From an uncultured Bacillota bacterium (lineage in GTDB: Bacteria > Bacillota > Clostridia > Christensenellales > UBA1242), in NCBI GenBank assembly GCA_948465545.1, contig CAOJXO010000001.1:31728-95727 (forward strand): 64,000 nucleotides of DNA, given 5' to 3'. The notes below the pieces were generated by a model. The model had not been told where the DNA came from, made no database searches, and saw nothing but the letters and a program-made list of their open reading frames with translations. This document shows, one piece after another, positions 61,212 through 64,000 of this stretch (position 1 is its first letter; each line of letters begins with the position of its first letter). A program made the position numbers and the translations under genes.

Positions 61212-62540
61212 TTATTTTTTCACTTCAATCATGTAGGCTGTTGGGACGTCCTCAACCTTAACCTTATCAGAAATCTCTACACCTGCAATTACATAAACCT
61301 CATTTTCATCTGCAAGCACAGGAATAAAGTTTCTTTGACGAAGCGGAATCTTTTTGTCAATAAGATAACTTTTAAGTTTCTTAGTTCCACCACCAAACTT
61401 GGTAAACATATCGCCGTCTTTTCTAAATCTCCATGTTGCTGTCTTTGGAACTTTTCTATAATCTATATACAATCTACCTTCACTTGGTGTGAAGTCTTTT
61501 ACCCTCTTAACCACCACAGAACCAAAGTTAGAGACATTAAATTCTCCACACTTAAATGGTTCATTTAAAACAACCTCTTCTTTTTTGCGATTAGAAATTG
61601 TGATATAGTCATACTCTTTAAACACAATCGCATCATATGGAAGATAGATTCTGCTTCCATTTTCACCAGTGAGGGCAAGGTTCTTAATCGCTTCAATATG
61701 TTTCCTTTCGATATCGTGAGTAATTCCAATTCTCTTTACCGCCTTAAATATAACCCTTGAAACAATCGCATTTGGATATAAGAAATAACTGTTTGGAATC
61801 CTTACAAGTTTATCTTCAAAAAGCATTGCGTCAGCATATATATGAGAATTAATATATTCGTCATCCTCAGCCACGCTTTGCCCAAAGTTAGAAATTGCAC
61901 TTATCGCGTTTGGATATCGTTTAACAATCTCTTTCATAAGCACATTTCTAACAAAGTTACGGTTATATGTATTATCACTATTTGTATAGTCATCTACATA
62001 GTCAACTTGATTCTTTGCTAGATAGTCAAGTATATCCTCCTTAGATGTGGTAAGCATAGGACGAATATACACATTGTCGCGAATAGGCTCCATCCCTTTT
62101 GCCCCCGCAGTGCCCGAACCTCTAAAAATATGCATAAGGATTGTTTCAGCCTGATCAAGTGTGTGATGTGCAAGAGCAACCTTATCAATCACACCTTTTT
62201 TTATTAATGCATTAAACACACCGTATCTACCTTCACGTGCAGCGGTTTCAAGGCTAATCCCCCTATCCTTTGCAAGTTTAGGTGCATCAATACGAAACTT
62301 ATAAAATCTAACGCCAAACTCCTTCGCTTTTTCTTTAACAAAGTCAGCGTCCATGTAACTGTTTTCCCTAATCCCATGATCAACATGAATTGCCACAACT
62401 TCAACATCAAACTTCTGTTGATTTTCTGCCAAAAAGTGTAGCAGTGCCATAGAGTCACTTCCGCCACTTACGCCAACACCAATAACCTCGCCACTTTTTA
62501 ACATGTTTGTTTTTTCAATAAATTCAGTAACTGTGTTCAT
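61212..62540 (-). CDS. tilS: tRNA(Ile)-lysidine synthetase TilS
   Basis: 442 aa from ATG 62540, preceded by TGGAGAA. The PP-loop GVGVSGGSDSMALLHF (about residues 21-36), VDHGIRENS (about 54-62), ALAHHTLDQAETILMHIFRGSG (about 121-142) and RPM are diagnostic of TilS; the C-terminal substrate domain is present (LKSYLIDKKIPLRQRNFIPVL). It converts C34 of tRNA-Ile(CAU) to lysidine so that it reads AUA. Essential in most bacteria. Confidence 0.95.
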   Translation of the reverse strand: MNTVTEFIEKTNMLKSGEVIGVGVSGGSDSMALLHFLAENQQKFDVEVVAIHVDHGIRENSYMDADFVKEKAKEFGVRFYKFRIDAPKLAKDRGISLETAAREGRYGVFNALIKKGVIDKVALAHHTLDQAETILMHIFRGSGTAGAKGMEPIRDNVYIRPMLTTSKEDILDYLAKNQVDYVDDYTNSDNTYNRNFVRNVLMKEIVKRYPNAISAISNFGQSVAEDDEYINSHIYADAMLFEDKLVRIPNSYFLYPNAIVSRVIFKAVKRIGITHDIERKHIEAIKNLALTGENGSRIYLPYDAIVFKEYDYITISNRKKEEVVLNEPFKCGEFNVSNFGSVVVKRVKDFTPSEGRLYIDYRKVPKTATWRFRKDGDMFTKFGGGTKKLKSYLIDKKIPLRQRNFIPVLADENEVYVIAGVEISDKVKVEDVPTAYMIEVKK

Positions 62541-62820
62541 AACTTTCTCCAAAAATCTTATTTGTATATTAATTATACTCACTTTTTTTGATAACTGCAA
62601 GGGCAAATAATAATTTGTATAAGATTTTTTATTCTTTTTCTAATAATTTTGCGAAAAATTTTTGATTTTAAGCAGATAAAACTAAAACATCTATGAATTT
62701 CGTCGAAATTTAAATAATAGACGCAATTTTTGCGTAGTGGAAAAATTTTAAAAAACAATCATTTAAACTATATGTAACATAGAAAAAATATCAAACAGCA
62801 ACTATGCAAAAGGGGTGAAT

Positions 62821-63021
62821 ATGATAGGCGAACGAATTAAATTATTAAGAACAGAAAATAATCTATCTCAAGACAACCTTGCAAAAAAGATTAAGTCAAA
62901 CCAAAAACAAATCAGCAAGTGGGAACGTAATCAAATTGAACCAAACATTGATGCACTTACTAGACTTGCGGATTATTTTGAAGTGTCTGTCGATTATCTT
63001 ATAGGCAGAACTGATTGTTGA
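62821..63021 (+). CDS. XRE-family transcriptional regulator, 66 aa
   Basis: From ATG 62821 (AGGGGTG upstream). One HTH_3 domain: IKLLRTENNLSQDNLAKKI, then SNQKQISKWERNQIEPNIDALTRLADYF and the typical end VSVDYLIGR. Small Cro/C1-type DNA-binding protein, probably dimeric. The 62,541-62,820 stretch upstream is AT-rich and holds only promoter-like sequence. Confidence 0.92.
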   Translation: MIGERIKLLRTENNLSQDNLAKKIKSNQKQISKWERNQIEPNIDALTRLADYFEVSVDYLIGRTDC

Positions 63022-63031
63022 TATTTTATGA

Positions 63032-63060
63032 TTGTTTTATAAAAAGTTTTATGTTATAAT
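63032..63060 (+). promoter_or_regulatory. Promoter giving a probably leaderless walJ message
   Basis: -35 TTGTTT (63,032-63,037), 17-bp spacer with TG extension, -10 TATAAT (63,055-63,060). The ATG at 63,067 lies 6 bases after the -10, at the expected transcription start. Confidence 0.7.
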
Positions 63061-63066
63061 ATTGTA

Positions 63067-63849
63067 ATGCGAGTGATAAACCTCTCCTCTGGGAGCGACG
63101 GAAATGTTACATATCTTGAAAATGACGGGGTCAAAATACTAGTTGACGCTGGTCTTTCTGCGACAGAGATTACAAAGAGGCTTGATTTGATTGGGGTAAA
63201 ACCAAACGAAATAGATGCTATCCTGCTTACCCACGATCACAGCGACCACACCAAAGGTATTGATGTTTTTTCTAGCAAATATAACACCCCTGTGTACGCA
63301 CATGAACGTGTATGGCTCAGTTTCGACCCAAAAGCCACTAGAATGAGCAGTGCAAACCGCAAAACTTTTTCTGGTGATTTTACATACAAAGGCTTAGATA
63401 TTCAAGCAATAGAAGTGCCACATGATGTGGCATGCTATGGTTTTAGTATTGAAAATAATAACAAAAAAATAAGTATTTTGACAGATTTAGGACATACTAA
63501 CGATAGAATACTTTCAAGTATTGCGAATAGTCAGTTGGTATATCTTGAAGCAAACTATGACAAACAAATGCTTCTTGACAGCAAAAACTATCCCCTCTCT
63601 TTAAAAATGCGAATCAGCGGGCCTAATGGCCACCTATCCAACAAAGCAAGTTGTGAAGTTGTGGATTTCCTTGCAAGAACAGGCACAAGACAGGTGGTAT
63701 TATCCCACATAAGTAAGGATAATAATACCCCCGACCTTGCATATGGATATATGTGCCAACACTTATCAGTGCATGGAATTGAAGAGGGTAGTGATATATG
63801 TATAGATGTTGCGTCAACGAAACCGGGTATGTTTTTTAGAATAAAATAG
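63067..63849 (+). CDS. walJ: MBL-fold hydrolase, WalJ/YycJ type
   Basis: 260 aa. NLSSGSDGNVTYLEND (residues 4-19) and LLTHDHSDHTKGI (about 53-65, HxHxDH) with later LTDLGHT and LSHISKDNN are characteristic of WalJ/YycJ, a 5'-to-3' DNA exonuclease-like protein linked to the WalRK cell-wall system in Firmicutes. No ribosome site precedes the ATG, which coincides with the predicted transcription start. The walR/K genes are not in the window. It is followed by a lipoprotein gene. Confidence 0.88.
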   Translation: MRVINLSSGSDGNVTYLENDGVKILVDAGLSATEITKRLDLIGVKPNEIDAILLTHDHSDHTKGIDVFSSKYNTPVYAHERVWLSFDPKATRMSSANRKTFSGDFTYKGLDIQAIEVPHDVACYGFSIENNNKKISILTDLGHTNDRILSSIANSQLVYLEANYDKQMLLDSKNYPLSLKMRISGPNGHLSNKASCEVVDFLARTGTRQVVLSHISKDNNTPDLAYGYMCQHLSVHGIEEGSDICIDVASTKPGMFFRIK

Positions 63850-63873
63850 CCAACTGATTTTCTAGGAGGAAAA

Positions 63874-64000
63874 ATGATTAAACCTAAAAATCTGTTGGCG
63901 TTTTTGTTGCTCAGCCCTGCCATCTTATGTTGTGGATGCGGACAGAATCCAAATTCTCCGTATATAGATACTACGGTAGATATGAGTGTACGCGAAATTA
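63874..64000 (+). CDS. Lipoprotein gene, truncated by the window end
   Basis: ATG 63874 follows TAGGAGG. The visible 42 residues start with a basic N-terminus and hydrophobic core (KNLLAFLLLSPAILCCGCG), with cysteines suitable for lipidation, then a Ser/Thr/Pro-containing linker. Gly-Cys at CCGC is the likeliest lipobox end. The WalJ-type gene upstream and the sequence IDTTVDMSVREI suggest a secreted protein such as a peptidase of the DegP/HtrA type that often follows walJ, but too little is seen to tell. Confidence 0.65.
   Translation, partial: MIKPKNLLAFLLLSPAILCCGCGQNPNSPYIDTTVDMSVREI

Overview
The window is AT-rich DNA from a low-GC Firmicutes-type bacterium, probably an uncultured, host-associated Clostridia-like lineage. 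This rests on base composition, strong GGAGG-type ribosome binding sites, extended -10 promoters, genomically encoded tRNA CCA ends, BspA-type leucine-rich surface proteins, and housekeeping genes of Firmicutes type (EngB, TilS, LemA, WalJ). TGA is used as a normal stop codon throughout, so the genetic code is standard.

Layout. (1) 1-3.9 kb is left chromosomal flank with poorly characterised genes, including one interrupted by an in-frame TGA. (2) 3,983-50,537 is a 46.6-kb integrative and conjugative element (ICE) inserted exactly at the 7-nt anticodon loop of a tRNA-Arg(UCG) gene. The 3' half of that tRNA lies at 3,939-3,982 and the 5' half at 50,531-50,568. Rejoined, they make a 75-nt tRNA with a perfectly paired anticodon stem. 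The element carries its own complete tRNA-Arg(UCG) at 50,401-50,475. (3) 50.6-64 kb is right chromosomal flank: a second VirD4-like ATPase, RumA-type rRNA methyltransferase, EngB, tRNA-Leu(CAG), an ArsB-like permease, LemA, two MBL-fold hydrolases, TilS, an XRE regulator and a truncated lipoprotein gene.

Inside the ICE, left to right: a BspA-like surface protein; a four-gene block of AddB-like nuclease (frame broken at a C6 run), UvrD-family helicase, PAPS-reductase-family protein with Zn-ribbon and ferredoxin domains, and a cysteine-desulfurase-like enzyme; an opposite-strand metallopeptidase-like gene; a type III PLP decarboxylase with a PnuC-type transporter; and a nine-gene metabolic operon (two APH-fold kinases, two SDRs, a Gfo/Idh oxidoreductase, a 2-hydroxyacid dehydrogenase, NIPSNAP and two unknowns). 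A regulatory module follows (LexA-like S24 repressor with a perfect dyad operator, small Zn protein, winged-HTH protein, sigma-like protein). Then come a candidate oriT, relaxase and type IV secretion genes (VirD4, 1,481-aa surface protein, VirB2-like pilin, VirB6-like membrane protein, VirB4), an ArdC/LtrC-like protein and a run of small accessory genes with a primase and a C5 DNA methyltransferase. The element ends with a degenerate tyrosine-recombinase homologue, an excisionase-like protein and the integrase.

The regulators probably hold the transfer operon off until a stress signal cleaves the LexA-like protein. Integrase and excisionase then free the circle, the relaxase nicks near 27.6 kb, and the VirD4/VirB machinery exports the strand. 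The methyltransferase and ArdC-like protein may help survival in a new host. The sulfur/helicase/nuclease block and the nine-gene operon are the main cargo and the most likely places for undescribed biology.
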